DNA of 64,000 nt from Paragorgia papillata (GCA_035771165.1 JAWNZC010000001.1:5123501-5187500); one strand, 5' to 3'. Shown: positions 9,209-20,449, counted from the stretch's first letter. Translations and numbers: made by a program. Notes: generated from the letters alone by a model not told the origin.

Positions 9209-12200
9209 TTAATTATTTTTATTATTATTATTATTATTGCGGTATTCTGGCGTCCATTCTGACGGATCTTCGACGGCCATCCACTTCAGGGTCCACATTC
9301 GGGGGGTGACATGATGCTGACCGGGGTAAAGACCCTCGAAGGTCTTTCTGTAGAAGAGGGCTTGCTTGCTTTTTGGCGGGTTGAACGGGTACGTGCTGGC
9401 CGCTTTCACCATCTCGTCGTCCGCCATTGCCTCGTTGAAGTGGTCGTCGAGAATCTCAAGCCACGTGGGGTCTTTGCTCAGGGCGGAGACTCCTGCCGGC
9501 ATTGATACTTTTTTCCGCCATAGCACTTCTTCCGGGATCAGCTGGTCGTCTTTGAAACTCGACCTCAACAGGAACTTCTCCATGCCTTTGAATGGTTGTC
9601 GCATTTCCGCCGGAAGTGATAGATAGTATGACGTAAACGTCTTGTCCAACATGGGAACTCTGAGTTCCAGGCCGTGCGCGGCTGTGCACCTGTCGGCTCG
9701 GAGGACGTCGTAGAGATAGATGTTCCGCAGCAGACGCTTCGATTCCTTATCGGCTTCTTCGCTGTCGGGTGCGTGGTGGAAGTGCTCGTAACCCTGCGCC
9801 AGTTCGTCGGCGCCTTCTCCCGAGAGAAGTACGACGGTATCCGTGTGCTCACGGATGTACTTCGATACCGTATATAAACATACTGCTCCACGGATCGTGC
9901 TGTTGTCGTAACCCTCGAGGTGCTTGATTACCGTCGGGATCCGCTTGATGGCTTCGTCTGTCTTGAAGGGAATCTCGTGGTGTTCTGTGCCTAGATAGGC
10001 CGCTACTTTTCTCGCTGCTTCCAGATCCATGCTTCCTTCCATTCCAAGGCAAAACGTCTGGACAGGATACTTCGAGCCCTACAACGATGATAACCATAAT
10101 ACTTTATTAAAACAACTTTCTTTATGGCATGTAGTTATAGACTGTAGCTGTAACGGTAATGGTTACTGTAACGGTTACTGTAACGGTAACTATGACGGTA
10201 ATGGTTACTGTAACGGTATAACTTTAATGGTAATGTTTACTGTAACGGTAACTATAACGGTAACGGTAACTGTAACGGTAATGGTTACTGTAACTGTAGC
10301 GGTAACGGTAATGGTTACGTAACTGTAACTGTAGCGGTAACGGTAATGGTTACGTAACTGTAACTGTAACTGTAGCGGTAACGGTAATGGTTACTGTAAC
10401 GGTAACGGTAATGGTTACTGTAACTGTTACGGTAACGGTAATGGTTACTGTAACTGTAGCGGTAATGGCTATTTTAACGGTATAAATTTTAACGGTAAGT
10501 CGGTAACTGTAACGGTAATGGTTACTCGTTAACTGTCAATGTCGTTGTCACTGTAACTGTAACAGTAACTGTAAACGTAACGTGTCTATACCTGTAACTG
10601 TCACTGTCTGACTGTAACTATAACTGTGTAACTATGACGATAATGTTAAGTATTAAAAGTTACCAAGATTTTAAACAGGTTTAATTTACCTGTTCACGCA
10701 TGCACTTCACTGTCAACGCGGCGACAAGACTTGAATCGAGTCCTCCCGAGAGAAGGCAACCGACCCGGCGATTACCGATGAGTCGCTTTCGGACGGCTTC
10801 GGTCAGGCACCTCTTCACGTTCTCTTTCACATGGTTCCCAAGTTTGACGTGAGTGTCGAAGGCAGGCGGCTCTGTGATACTGGTGTAGGGCAGCATGTGA
10901 AGTATCGTTGCTTTGCCGTGCTTTTGAAGAGATATTGAACAGTAATGGCCAGGCAGAATGTGATCGATCACAGTCGGATCTGATTTGAGATCTTTTTGTA
11001 GCTGCATAAGTCCTTTCATCTCTGAACACACGCTATAACACCTGATATTTTAGAAAAAAAACATATTAGGGTCGTCACTATAAAAAGGGATGATTCAAAA
11101 GAACCTTCCAGTAATCTGTTACAAATCGAAATATAGTAAGGTTTGAGTACTGCCGAAATTATTGAACGTTGATTTCTAACGTATTGAGCGAAGGCCCTCA
11201 TGCACGTCAGAGAGAAACGTGATGAAGGGCCTTCGCTCGAAACGTTAGAAATCTATACGTTCAGTAATTTCGGCAGTACTGCCTTTCTTAATAATTTGTC
11301 CTTGTATATTGCTGATAATGATAATAACATGATTTCTGTGTGCACAACAGCCTGAAAACAAACTCAGCTATATTTAAATTAATAATTAAAAGTAATATTG
11401 GGCATTTCACTCGATTACATAGCATGTACTAAGGATTTTGGGTGAAGGAAAATTCTAGTGTAGAATATATACATTTTAAGACCAAACCGGGACCAGTTGC
11501 ATTTTTCGCAACTACACAGGCCTTCCGGCAGGAATTGAACCCACGACCTTGCGATTCTAGTGCAATGCTCTGACCACCAGAATCGCAAGGTCGTGGGTTC
11601 AATTCCTGCCGGAAGGCCTGTGTAGTTGCATTTTTCGCAACTGGTCCCGGTTTGGTCTTAAAATGTATATATTCTTTACTCGAAGAATATTTTCCTTCAC
11701 CCAAAATCCTTAGTACATGCTATGTAATCGAGGGTAAATGCCCAATATTACTTCTAATAAACCCAATTCTCTCTTGGCATTACCACCTTAATGTATACAG
11801 AACTCGCGATGAAGCTCTCAGCAACGGCCTCCGTGCATTAATAATAATAAAACTAGTAGTAAAAAAATGTTTTTCAGTTTGCTTGTTGTTTAAGTATAGG
11901 ATAAATACCGAGAACGGAGGCTTAAAGCCGACGTTCGAGGTATTTATCCGACTTAAAACACGATTGAAGAAGGTTTTCTAAGAGATAGCATTTACCGAGT
12001 GTCGAAGGACATTGTTATGTCAAATGTTAACGGGATTTTATGTAATAGATAAATCCCGAGAACGAGGGATTTATCTGACTTAATTTATTATCGAGGAGGT
12101 TTTCCAACAAAGTTTTGTCTTTTTTTTCCACCTTGGACAAAGATTTTCCTTGTTTTTTTCTTCATTTCGTATCTAATTATTATTCAAGGTCTTTATACGA

Positions 12201-14958
12201 TATAAAGACCTTGGAAGAACAAAGAACACCGACTCGATAATAAATTAAGAAATAATAAGACTCCAAAGCAACCCTTTGAATAATAGTTTATTAAACAACT
12301 TGAGAAGTACGTAAAGGTTCATTGAACACATACACAGACTTCTACAAGTTTGTTTGAATAATTAGTATGAATAATTAGTACCAGATCTATCATTACAGCA
12401 TTGGGCATGCGTATTGATGCAGTATCAATCCCACATTTTATGCTCAACGTTCAGCGTAATAAATTGCTGACTCAACCAACAGATTTTGATGATTTTCATT
12501 GGTTTGCCTTCCTCTCGTAAACTACGTGAGCGAAAAGCAAACCCTTGCTCTCCGTATGTGGGCGCTACCGGCGTTACCATACGAGATAGTTGTAGCAGGC
12601 ACCCTATGAATTGGGCAATTATAAATTCATAGGGATTATATATATAAGCCTGGGGCTTATATATATAATCCCAACTTGATCGTGTTTTAAAAGCTGCGTA
12701 TAAGCAGTGTCTAGAATAGAGCAAAGTCGAAACTGGTGGTAAACTGCCGAGATTAGTTTTGATAACGAAATACTGACGTATTGAGCGGAGCCCTTCATCA
12801 GAGTAAACTGTGATGAAATGTAAAGTAAAATGTGATGATTTTTAAATGAAATGTGATGAAGGGCTTCGCAGCCGAAACGTCAGTATTTCGTTATCAAAAC
12901 TAACATGAGTTTACCTTTTTCTACCCGCTTTAATCTACTCGGAAATAATTTCTATAACCCAGACAAGGATCGAATTTGCGTATGTATGTGTGTGGGAGTT
13001 GTAGATTATTATATATGTGTGGGGGTTGCCGGTTGTGGTTACGTGTGCATGGGAGTTATGATTTGGTAGATATGTTTGGTATTGTCTGTCGGTTCAAAAA
13101 AAGTCTATTGTCTTCTCTTTTTTTTTTTATTTAATAAACATATTTTTGACAAGTGTTGACAAGTGTTTGACGGCGAAAAAAAAAAAAAAATAATAATAAT
13201 AATAAAGCATACACACACACACACAAAGATTATGCAATGGCCAGAGAGAAGCGATTTGAAGAAAGAATATAATTCTGAACTTCCCCAAAGAAAATGTAAT
13301 TTGCTTCGTAACTTATGTCCTCAATACCATTAAGAATATAAAAAACCTTCATTCTGGCGCTATACTCTCTGACCATTTGCTACCACAAATCCGCTCAGCC
13401 GAGGCAAGAAACAAAACGCGTTGAGCAGCGAAACGGGAACAAGATAGAAAATAATGTTTGATAGTCTCATTCTCCATACCGCAATCACATTTTGGTGATG
13501 AACAACAATTTATTCTGAACAAGTATTCGTTCAGGGCATGAAATCCAAGCGGCAAGGGGCGATGGTACAATCATAGACAGTGTTGAAGTAGCTAGCAATA
13601 AAAAGCTGTATGCGATTGGACCATTGCCCCTCGCCGCAGCCAAGCCGCCGGCTCTTACCAGGCTTTAAGCTCTTTTTCAGGTACTCTGACTCACTGGTTA
13701 CGCAACCTAATTTCTTAAACCCCGTTTACACGGTACCAGACGAATTCTGCCCGTTTGATTTAAGGAGGAATGATGGTAGTTTTTCGCATAGCAGTTTGCT
13801 AATCTTATCCTATAAATTTTGTTACACTATAGACCACTTTCAATCATAGCCACGACTTTAATATTCTTTTATGTGCATCTTAATAAGCCTTTCTAGCCTC
13901 GAAAGGCTCATTTAGATGCACATAAAAGAATATTTAAAGAGGTGGCTATTATGCTATAATTTGTAGCCTTTGTTGCTGTATTTATGTGTAATTGCTGGCA
14001 ACAGACGCTTTGCCTTTGAGCATCTTGCTTTGTAGAACAGATTACTGGAGTGAAACATCTGAAGAACTGATGTTTTTGTCATTGTCAAAAATATACTTAG
14101 GGTCTACGTTTACACGGTACCGGACGAATTCGACCCCGGTCTCGAATTCGTCCTATTTCGCCGTTCAGATGTTTCACGCCAGTAATCTGTTCTATAAAGC
14201 AAGATGCTCAAAGGCAAAGCGTCTGTTGCCATTCTTTACTTGTATAAAGTTTCCATTTTTATAGCAATTAACACATAAATACAGCAAACGCAAAGAGCAT
14301 AACCCATTATCTGTAATAATGTTGACATGTTCCGCAATCAGTTTTGGAAGAGGTGAGGACGTTTTGACCGGACGCCCCAGGCGAGACTTGAACCTACAGC
14401 CTTCTGCTCGCCGATGAGACGCTCAACCATTGAACTAGTGGAACTCAAATTATTTGAACGTAGATTGTAGAAAATATCATTGTTTAATCTATACCTTTTC
14501 TCGCCGGACTTTAACACGAACAATGGACGAATGCCAAACGTATCGCGGCCAAGATGGACCTCTTTCTTCTCTTTGTCCACAATAATGAAGGCGAAAACGC
14601 CATCCAACAATTCCGCGGTTTTCTTCACTCCGAATTTCGCGTACAGGTGCAATATCGCCTCGCCATCGCTCTCGGTTTGATAGTCGAAGCCGTACTTTTC
14701 GGCCAGTGTCTTGTAGTTGTAGATCTCCCCGTTATATGTGACATGAATATGAGGCAGGGATGGGAGATGTAGCGGTTGCATACCCGAACTGCTGCTACCC
14801 ACTACGGAAAGACGGAAAAAGGCCAGATAGCACTGATCAAACCCTGGGATGGACTCCATGCGGAAACTGTCTGGTCCTCGGTGGGCTATTTGTGATACAC
14901 AACGACAGTGGTAGACTAGATCGTTGGTAACACCGAACACGGCCCATATTCCACACAT
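9209..14958 (-). CDS. ASNS: Asparagine synthetase (glutamine-hydrolysing), left copy
   Basis: Exons are complement(14495-14958), complement(10690-11041) and complement(9209-10078), joined in phase, for 561 residues. It makes asparagine from aspartate, glutamine and ATP in the cytosol. The N-terminal glutaminase begins MCGIWAVFG, so Cys2, the nucleophile, follows the initiator Met; the glutaminase also shows HRGPDS and NGEIYN. The synthetase domain has the ATP pyrophosphatase loop SGGLDSS at 253-259 and SGEGADEL near 358, then ADRCTAAHGLELRVP. Length equals that of the human enzyme. The C-terminus is odd: after DPSEWTPEYR the frame runs into an AAT microsatellite and adds NNNNNNKNN before TAA. 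The only start that keeps Cys2 next to Met is 14958. Intron 2 is mostly a hexamer array, and intron 1 holds several mobile elements. Confidence 0.93.
10140..10640. repeat. GTAACG/GTAACT hexamer array in ASNS intron 2 (left)
   Basis: About 500 bp are composed of GTAACG, GTAACT, GTAATG and GTTACT hexamers in mixed phase. The equivalent right-arm array at 23455-23690 is about half as long, showing contraction or expansion since duplication. Confidence 0.85.
11139..11290. mobile_element. Palindromic element with degenerate hammerhead-like arms
   Basis: The arms ACTGCCGAAATTATTGAACG are inverted around a centre with GTGATGAAGGGCCTTCGCTC followed by GAAACGTTAG. The first box has G where a hammerhead needs C3. 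The left arm is more decayed. The homologous right-arm position is 22840-22990. Confidence 0.65.
11389..11758. mobile_element. 370-bp palindrome built from a tRNA-derived SINE
   Basis: Both halves contain the same SINE in opposite orientations: AGTAATATTGGGCATTT at the ends, ACCAAACCGGGACCAGTTGC inside, and a tRNA-like segment (GGTCGTGGGTTCAATTCCTG, a good B box) in the middle. The two tRNA-like halves meet near the anticodon loop. A non-palindromic relative with a complete tRNA-like head is at 44665. Confidence 0.8.
11895..12245. repeat. Fold-back repeats of the GATAAATCCCGAGAACGAGG family
   Basis: Short hairpins (TAAATACCGAGAACGGAGG...CGTTCGAGGTATTTATC and GATAAATCCCGAGAACGAGG...) are followed by a 180-bp segment with GTTTTCCAACAAAGTTTTGT. 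The segment recurs at about 40020-40190. Confidence 0.55.
12725..12910. mobile_element. Palindromic element, hammerhead-like core decayed
   Basis: Inverted arms AACTGCCGAGATTAGTTTTG and TTTCGTTATCAAAACTAA flank two degenerate cores. On minus, CTGATGAAGGGCTC is intact at 12795-12801 but the GAAA box is changed to AATA. On plus, GTGATGAAGGGC...CGAAACGTCAG has C3 changed. Confidence 0.55.
13240..13580 (-). pseudogene. C-terminal remnant of a LINE reverse transcriptase
   Basis: The minus frame 13349-13570 encodes HRPLPLGFHALNEYLF, then CDCG...IKHYFLSC, the Cys/His arrangement that follows the polymerase in many non-LTR retrotransposons. The polymerase itself is absent. This segment is missing from the right-arm ASNS intron. 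Confidence 0.6.
13831..13960. mobile_element. TATAGACCAC fold-back element
   Basis: The inverted ends TATAGACCACTTTCA...CTATTATGCTATA enclose nested arms TTCTTTTATGTGCATCTTAA. A second copy is at 15035-15222, and a truncated end is at 21995. Confidence 0.6.
14375..14445 (-). mobile_element. tRNA-like SINE head in ASNS intron 1
   Basis: On minus it reads TAGTTCAATGGTTGAGC (A box) and, 30 nt later, GGTTCAAGTCTCGCC (B box). The acceptor stem is not convincingly paired, so this is a SINE head rather than a working tRNA. The right-arm counterpart at 21025-21105 has a damaged B box. Confidence 0.6.
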
Positions 14959-15034
14959 CTTGTCCTTTAGTGAAATAAAATTAGCGTGCTGCGTAGGCAG
15001 TGTAGAAACAACAATCGAAAATCGGTTATATATA

Positions 15035-15222
15035 GACCACGTTCATAATGACCACCAGTTTAAATATTATTTTATGTGCATCTTAATTAGCCTTTCTGGC
15101 CTCGTTATGAAGCAAAGATTCTTTTGAATTGCAGACTCACAAACGAAGCCAGAAAGGCTTATTAAGATGCACATAAAAGAATATTCAAATTAGTCGCTAT
15201 TATGAAAGTGGTCTATACCCCC
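15035..15222. mobile_element. TATAGACCAC fold-back element in the left ASNS promoter region
   Basis: The ends TATAGACCACGTTCATAATG and CATTATGAAAGTGGTCTATA-type arms flank nested GTGCATCTTAA arms. It lies about 80 bp upstream of the left ASNS start codon and is absent from the right copy. Confidence 0.65.
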
Positions 15223-15276
15223 TCCTTTTTTGCTCATCGACGGTATGAATAGCAAATTTCGCATCTCATTATCGAT

Positions 15277-15372
15277 TTCATTTTGATTGGCTAATTTTTC
15301 GCATCTCATTGGCTTATTTTTGGTCACATGATTACCTTTCGTATATAAGCTCATTGTTTGTTTACACTCTTT
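15277..15372 (+). promoter_or_regulatory. Promoter-like segment (ATTGG boxes and TATATAAG)
   Basis: Two ATTGG (reverse CCAAT) motifs at about 15283 and 15308 are followed by TATATAAG at 15342-15349. A start about 30 bp downstream would put the hammerhead-like motif at 15393 near the 5' end of the transcript, as expected for Penelope-type pseudo-LTRs. This is inferred from motifs only. Confidence 0.4.
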
Positions 15373-15392
15373 ACGTTTCTCTCTGACCACAG

Positions 15393-15430
15393 TGCTCTGA
15401 CGAAGGGCCTTCGCTCGAAACGTTAGACTC
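15393..15430 (+). ncRNA. Hammerhead-ribozyme-like motif (family 1)
   Basis: CTGACGA at 15397-15403 is followed by an extra A, a GGGC/GCTC helix II with loop CTTC, then GAAACGTTAG. Helix III is only the self-complementary ACGT. Helix I starts with CT/AG. This matches a type I hammerhead with minimal helix III as described in Penelope-like elements. Cleavage would be after GTT. Activity is not shown. Confidence 0.5.
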
Positions 15431-15489
15431 CTACGTTCTCTGTTTCGGCACATCAAATTCATTAATAATTCATAATATTAATTTTATGC

Positions 15490-17530
15490 GCCGCAGGTTG
15501 AACGAAGTCAGGTAGAGAAGGATGCATTCTGGAATGCTGTGTATGATTTAGTGGGAAGGCTGAAGAAGGAAGAGATGGTGATTCTCGGTGGAGATTTCAA
15601 TGGGCATGTTAGTCGAGAGAGCGATGGGTGTGAAGGAGTACAAGGAGGGTTCGGCTATATGGTATGAGAAACGTGTGGGGTGAAACGATCTTGGAGTTTG
15701 GAGATGCAATGGAGATGATTGTGTGTGGAACGCAGTTTAAGAAGGATGACAACAAGTTAGTGACGTATTCATCGGGTGGATCGACTACCACGATCGACTA
15801 CTTGATGACACGTAAACAGGACAGAAAATGCCTCTGGGATGCGAAAGCAATTCCTGGAGAAGAGGCAGTATCACAACACCATTTGATACTGGCCGACATG
15901 AAAGTGAAGGGTGCAGTGAAAGCTCAGAGGAAGAAATTCTGTCCGAGGCCGCATGGGGCGCCGGAGCCACGGGGCAGCTGCCCCCCCCCTGCCCTCACAG
16001 CGCGGGGCAGCACGGGGGCAACCAATTGCCCTTTCTCGTAAGAGGAATGTTTTCTAGAGGAATTGCCATTTGTATTATCGTATTAAATGACTTTTGCAGC
16101 AAACTAATTTTACCTTGGGTTAGCTGTGTCCAACCTCGTTCTCAGGGCGTTTTTGAAATTTGGAGGGTGGGAAAATGCCAAAAATACTGCGTGTAATAAA
16201 TTAGCAATTTAGTTTATTATGCAAAATTATTCTGAGTAATGACAGCCCCGTGGGAGAAGTTTATTGTAATGGCGGTCCTATTTGTCCCGTTGGCCGTCCC
16301 GTTGAAGCTATTTGATCATAACTGGCACAAAAGTATACATAAATATGTTTCACGAGGAATGTTTAGGAAAAGCGACTAACCAATAAAAACGTCGAATCCA
16401 ACAGCCGATGCCAGAACCTTTTCCCACCTTACCAATTTCAAAAAGGCCCTAAGATGACAAAGATATTCTATTTTTTGTTGAAAATATCCCTTAACGAGGT
16501 TGAGCTGTGTCTTGTGCCCAGACTTTTTTCACTTGGCGGGTGTTTTCTGATCCATTAAACTTAAATGTAAATTAAAAAAAAAACTTGGCCTCAATTGATT
16601 TTATCTCTATATTTTTTAAATAGGAATGTAGCATCAACATGTACAATTCAGTCGTTGAATTTTCTTTCTCAATACATTATCATTCATTATATCATACCGT
16701 TATGCTTTTTGGTTATTTTATGCTGTAGAGCAAAATTGGCGAACATTATTTACCACGTGCAAAAATTAGTGCCCTTTTTATATGGCTGCCCCCGCCGCCT
16801 TAAGTAGCTTCCGGCGCCCCTGGTGGTGGAATGAAGAGGTTGGGAAGACGGTGAGTGAGAAGACGTTGAAGTTGAAGTTCAAGGCGTGGTGTCAGGCAAA
16901 GCGTACTGCTGAGGAGAAGGCAGCGTTGGAGGAGCATGTGGTATAGCGAAGAAGATTGCAAAGATAGTGGTTGCTCGGGCTCAGCAGGAGGAGAGAAAGA
17001 GATTAGGAGAAAAACTCAACACAGAAGAAGGGCAGAGATCTGTGTTCAGGATAGCAAAGCAGATGGTGAAGGAAAGGCAGGATGTGGTTGGAGTGAACTG
17101 CTTGAAGGATGAGAGGGGAAATATAGTTGTGAAGCCGGAGATGATGAAGATGACATGGAGGGAGTATATGGAGCGGCTATTGAATGTAGAGAATGATTGG
17201 GATGGAATTGTAGAATGTGGGGGTAGTTGAAGGACCAAAAGAGCATATCACAGAGATGGAAGTAGAGAAGGCGATAGGGCAGATGAAAAGTGGGAAGGCA
17301 TGAGGTGGTCCGACGGAACTGGTGGGTGAGATTATCCGTGCAGCTGGTCAGGTAGGGGTGAAGAAGATGACGGAGATTTGTAATATGGTGGTGGACGAGG
17401 AAGAGATACCAAGGGACTGGGAGGTGAGTACCCTTTTACCCATATATAAGGGGAAAGGTGATCCATCGGAGTGTGGGGCACATCGGGCAATAAAGCTGTT
17501 AGAACATGGGATGATGGTATTGGAGAGGGT
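15490..17530 (+). pseudogene. Broken LINE (endonuclease plus start of RT), left central copy
   Basis: The endonuclease part encodes GGDFNGHV (15579-15607), an AP-endonuclease signature. After an 866-bp insertion the sequence resumes with LINE linker and early RT (GDPSECG...RAIKLL). Frames are interrupted and the copy stops at about 17530, where an oppositely oriented copy begins. No polymerase YADD is present in this half. Confidence 0.75.
15955..16820. mobile_element. 866-bp hAT-like non-autonomous element inside the left LINE
   Basis: The ends GGGGCGCCGGAGCC and GGGGCGCCGGAAGC (reverse) form an inverted repeat, and the right terminus reads CAGGGGCG as in many hAT elements. About 240 bp of LINE seen in the right copy is missing at this site, and no clean target duplication remains. 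Confidence 0.6.
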
Positions 17531-20270
17531 TCCCATGTCTCACTTCCATACACCATAGCACTCCTCACACACGTCACAAACAGCTTCCCCTTTAGCTTTA
17601 ATGACACTTTCTTCCATGTCAAGATCCCAGACAACTCTTTAAACTTCCCCCACCCACGCACAATGCACCCTCGTCACAGATGCCGAATTCGCTCCTCCAC
17701 CCCCCATTCAGCATATCCCCCAGGTAACAAAACTTTCTAAGATTCTCTAAATGTACCCCATTTCCCAGATCCATGCTCTCATCTACATCACTATCCTCCC
17801 CATCACCTGCTCTTTCACACACCTTGCATACAAACGTATCCTCAACACTGGCCAGCGAGCCCTTCACACCTGAGCACCGCTTGTGTACCCATCCACTGCA
17901 ACCCGTACATCGAGTAGAATTATTCCCAGTACCCTTTCCGCATACAGTACATGGCAACTTCCCAGCCTTTCAACATCACCACAATTCTTCCCTGACACTA
18001 TCACCTTTGTTTTACCCGTGTTCACTTCCAACCCTTTCGCCTCCACGCACTCTTTCTACCGCAGCACTTTCTCCTTAAGTTCCTCACTGCTCTCAGCCAT
18101 CAAGACCAAATCGTCGGCATACAACAGCTCCCACGGCAGACCTTCTCTAATTTCTTGCGTCAGCGCCTCCATCACAAACAACGAACAATAATGGGCTCAA
18201 AACCGACCCCTGATGTACCCCAACCTTCACCTCAAACTCTTCACTGTTTCCATGCTTCGTTTTCACCATTGTTCTCGCTTTTTCATACATTGTCATCACT
18301 GCTTTCACCAACCATTCTTCAACCCCCAGCTTCCTCAACGCCCACCTAACCACCTCTCTCGGTATGATCAAATGCTTTCTCCAGATCCACAAATGCATAA
18401 TACAATGCTCTCTTTTTTGCCATAAACTTCTCCTGTATCTGCCGTACCACAAAGATCCCATCCGTCGTCCCCTTCCCTGGCATAAATCCAAACTGCATGC
18501 CATCAATATTTACTTTCTCTCTCAACCTTTTCTCCAGAAGCTTTATTGCCCGATGTGTCCCACACTCCGATGGATCACCTTTCCCCTTATATATGGGTAA
18601 AAGGGTACTCACCTCCCAGTCCCTTGGTACCTTTTCCTCGTCCACCACAATATTACAAATCTCCGTCATCTTCTTCACCCCTACCTGACCAGCTGCACGG
18701 ATAATCTCACCCACCAGTTCCGTCGGACCACCTGCCTTCCCACTTTTCATCTGCCCTATCGCCTTATTTTCTTCCATCTCTGTGATATGCTCTTTTGGTC
18801 CTTCAACTACCCCACATTCTACAATTCCATCCCAATCATTCTCTACATTCAATAGCCGCTCCATATACTCCCTCCATCTCTTCTTCATCATCTCCGGCTT
18901 CACAACTATTTTTCCACTCTCATCCTTCAAGCAGTTCACTCCAACCACATCCTGCCTTTCCTTCACCATCTGCTTTGCTATCCTGAACACAGAACTCTGC
19001 CCTTCTTCTGTGTTTTTCTCCTAATCTCTTTCTCTCCTCCTGCTGAGCCCGAGCAACCAGTTTCTTTGCAATCTTCTTCGCTACCACATACTCCTCCAAC
19101 GCTGCCTTCTCCTCTGCAGTACCCTTTGCCTGACACCACACCTTGAACTTCAACTTCTTCTCACTCACCGTCTTCCCAACCTCTTCATTCCACCACCATG
19201 TTCGCACATGCCCTGTTGGGCCTTTCGTCCACCCACATGCCTCACTTGCCGCCTTCAACAAACCATCTCTCGCCTTCTCCCATAACTCATTCACGTCACC
19301 CTCCCCAGCTTCTTGCAGAACCAATTTAGCCTGGAATTGCCTTCGCACATTTTCGACCTTTAGCCTCCAGACCCTTCTCCAGCTCGGACAGAATTTCTTC
19401 CTCTGAGCTTTCACTGCACCCTTCACTTTCATGTCGGCCAGTATCAGATGGTGTTGTGATACTGCCTCTTCTTCAGGAATTGCTTTCGCATCCCAGAGGC
19501 ATTTTCTGTCCTGTTTACGTGTCATCAAGTAGTCGACCATGGTAGTCGATCCACCCGATGAATACGTCACTAACTTGTTGTCATCCTTCTTAAACTGCGT
19601 TCCACACACAATCATCTCCATTCATAGGCGGCGGAACCGGGGGGGCTGGGGGGTAAAGCCCCACCAACTTTGTAAAAGTGGAAAAAAGGGGGGCTGAGCC
19701 CCCCTGCCTTTTCGCCGAAGGTAAGGGTGATTATAGCATATCACTGCAGGGTGACAATCCTGGTGAAAATCGTAAGAAAAATCGTGCCGTGTGATAGCTC
19801 AAAACTCATTTCATTAAGTACTCCACGTATTAGCATTTTATGACTGCTGACCAGAAGTATTATGAATGAGCCATATCGAAATGCGAAGAATTAAGAAAGG
19901 CCGAAAAAAATGAAGAATAATGAAAAAATCCGCAAAACGCAGGAAATGCCATTTCAGAGACTCTAGATTTCAAAATTTTCCGAGGGGGCATGCCCCCAGA
20001 CCCCCTAGAAGTTTCTTGCGCCTTTGGCACTCGAAGTTCAGCCCCCCCCCTACCAAACTTATCTTCCGCCGCCTATGTCTCCATTGCATCTCGAAACTCC
20101 AAGATCGTTTCACCCCCCATGTTTCTCATACCATACCCGAACCATCCATGTACTCCTTCATACCTCTCGACTAACATGCCCATTCCATTTCATTCCACCA
20201 TCTCTTCCTTCTTCAGCCTTCCCACTAAGTCATACACAGCATTCCAGAATGCATCCTTCTCTACCTGCCT
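17531..20270 (-). pseudogene. Broken LINE (endonuclease, RT, zinc knuckle), right central copy
   Basis: Reading on minus from 20270: endonuclease with GGDFNGHV replaced by a decayed version, linker, then RT motifs. These are FVDLEKAFD near 18370, GVHQGSVLSPLLF near 18200 and YADD at complement(18110-18121). A CTVCGKG...CTGCSGWVHKRCSG zinc-binding stretch follows near 17930, and YGSETW at about 17540. Several frameshifts (near 18350, 18450 and 19000) break the frame. It is a non-LTR retrotransposon of the AP-endonuclease group; I do not assign a clade. Confidence 0.8.
19623..20077. mobile_element. 455-bp hAT-type MITE with exact 8-bp target duplication
   Basis: The inverted ends are CATAGGCGGCGGAA and TTCCGCCGCCTATG. 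The target TCTCCATT is duplicated at 19615-19622 and 20078-20085. The left arm shows the empty site at about 15700-15712. The interior includes a GGGGGCATGCCCCC hairpin shared with the element at 50282. Confidence 0.9.
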
Positions 20271-20449
20271 GCGGCGCAGCCATTTGATGTATTTAAAGAT
20301 TTGCCACTCATGTGGAAAACACCTTGACGAGGCGAATATACACTGTAGCTAGGGAGATATGTAAATTGGTTATTTCCGCATATAGTTCTCGAATACTCTC
20401 GGTGCGTCGGCGAGCAAAAAAGGGGGGTGTATACCTATCTAACTTACTA

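Larger units (their letters stand above)
8635..17530. repeat. ASNS: Left arm of a giant inverted duplication
   Basis: This arm matches 17531-25510 in opposite orientation from a minisatellite at its outer end, through all ASNS exons and introns, to the LINE at the centre. The outer breakpoint is near CTGGTCTTGCTTTGG at 8638, matching 25490-25510 reversed. The left arm uniquely has an extra 1 kb in ASNS intron 1 with LINE remnants, a larger hexamer array in intron 2 and an 866-bp insertion in the central LINE. It lacks three insertions found in the right arm. Confidence 0.85.

Noticed and set aside
13192..13235. CRISPR-like or regulatory direct repeats
   Set aside because: Only simple (AAT)n and (CA)n tracts. 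The genome is eukaryotic and there is no repeat-spacer pattern anywhere in the window.
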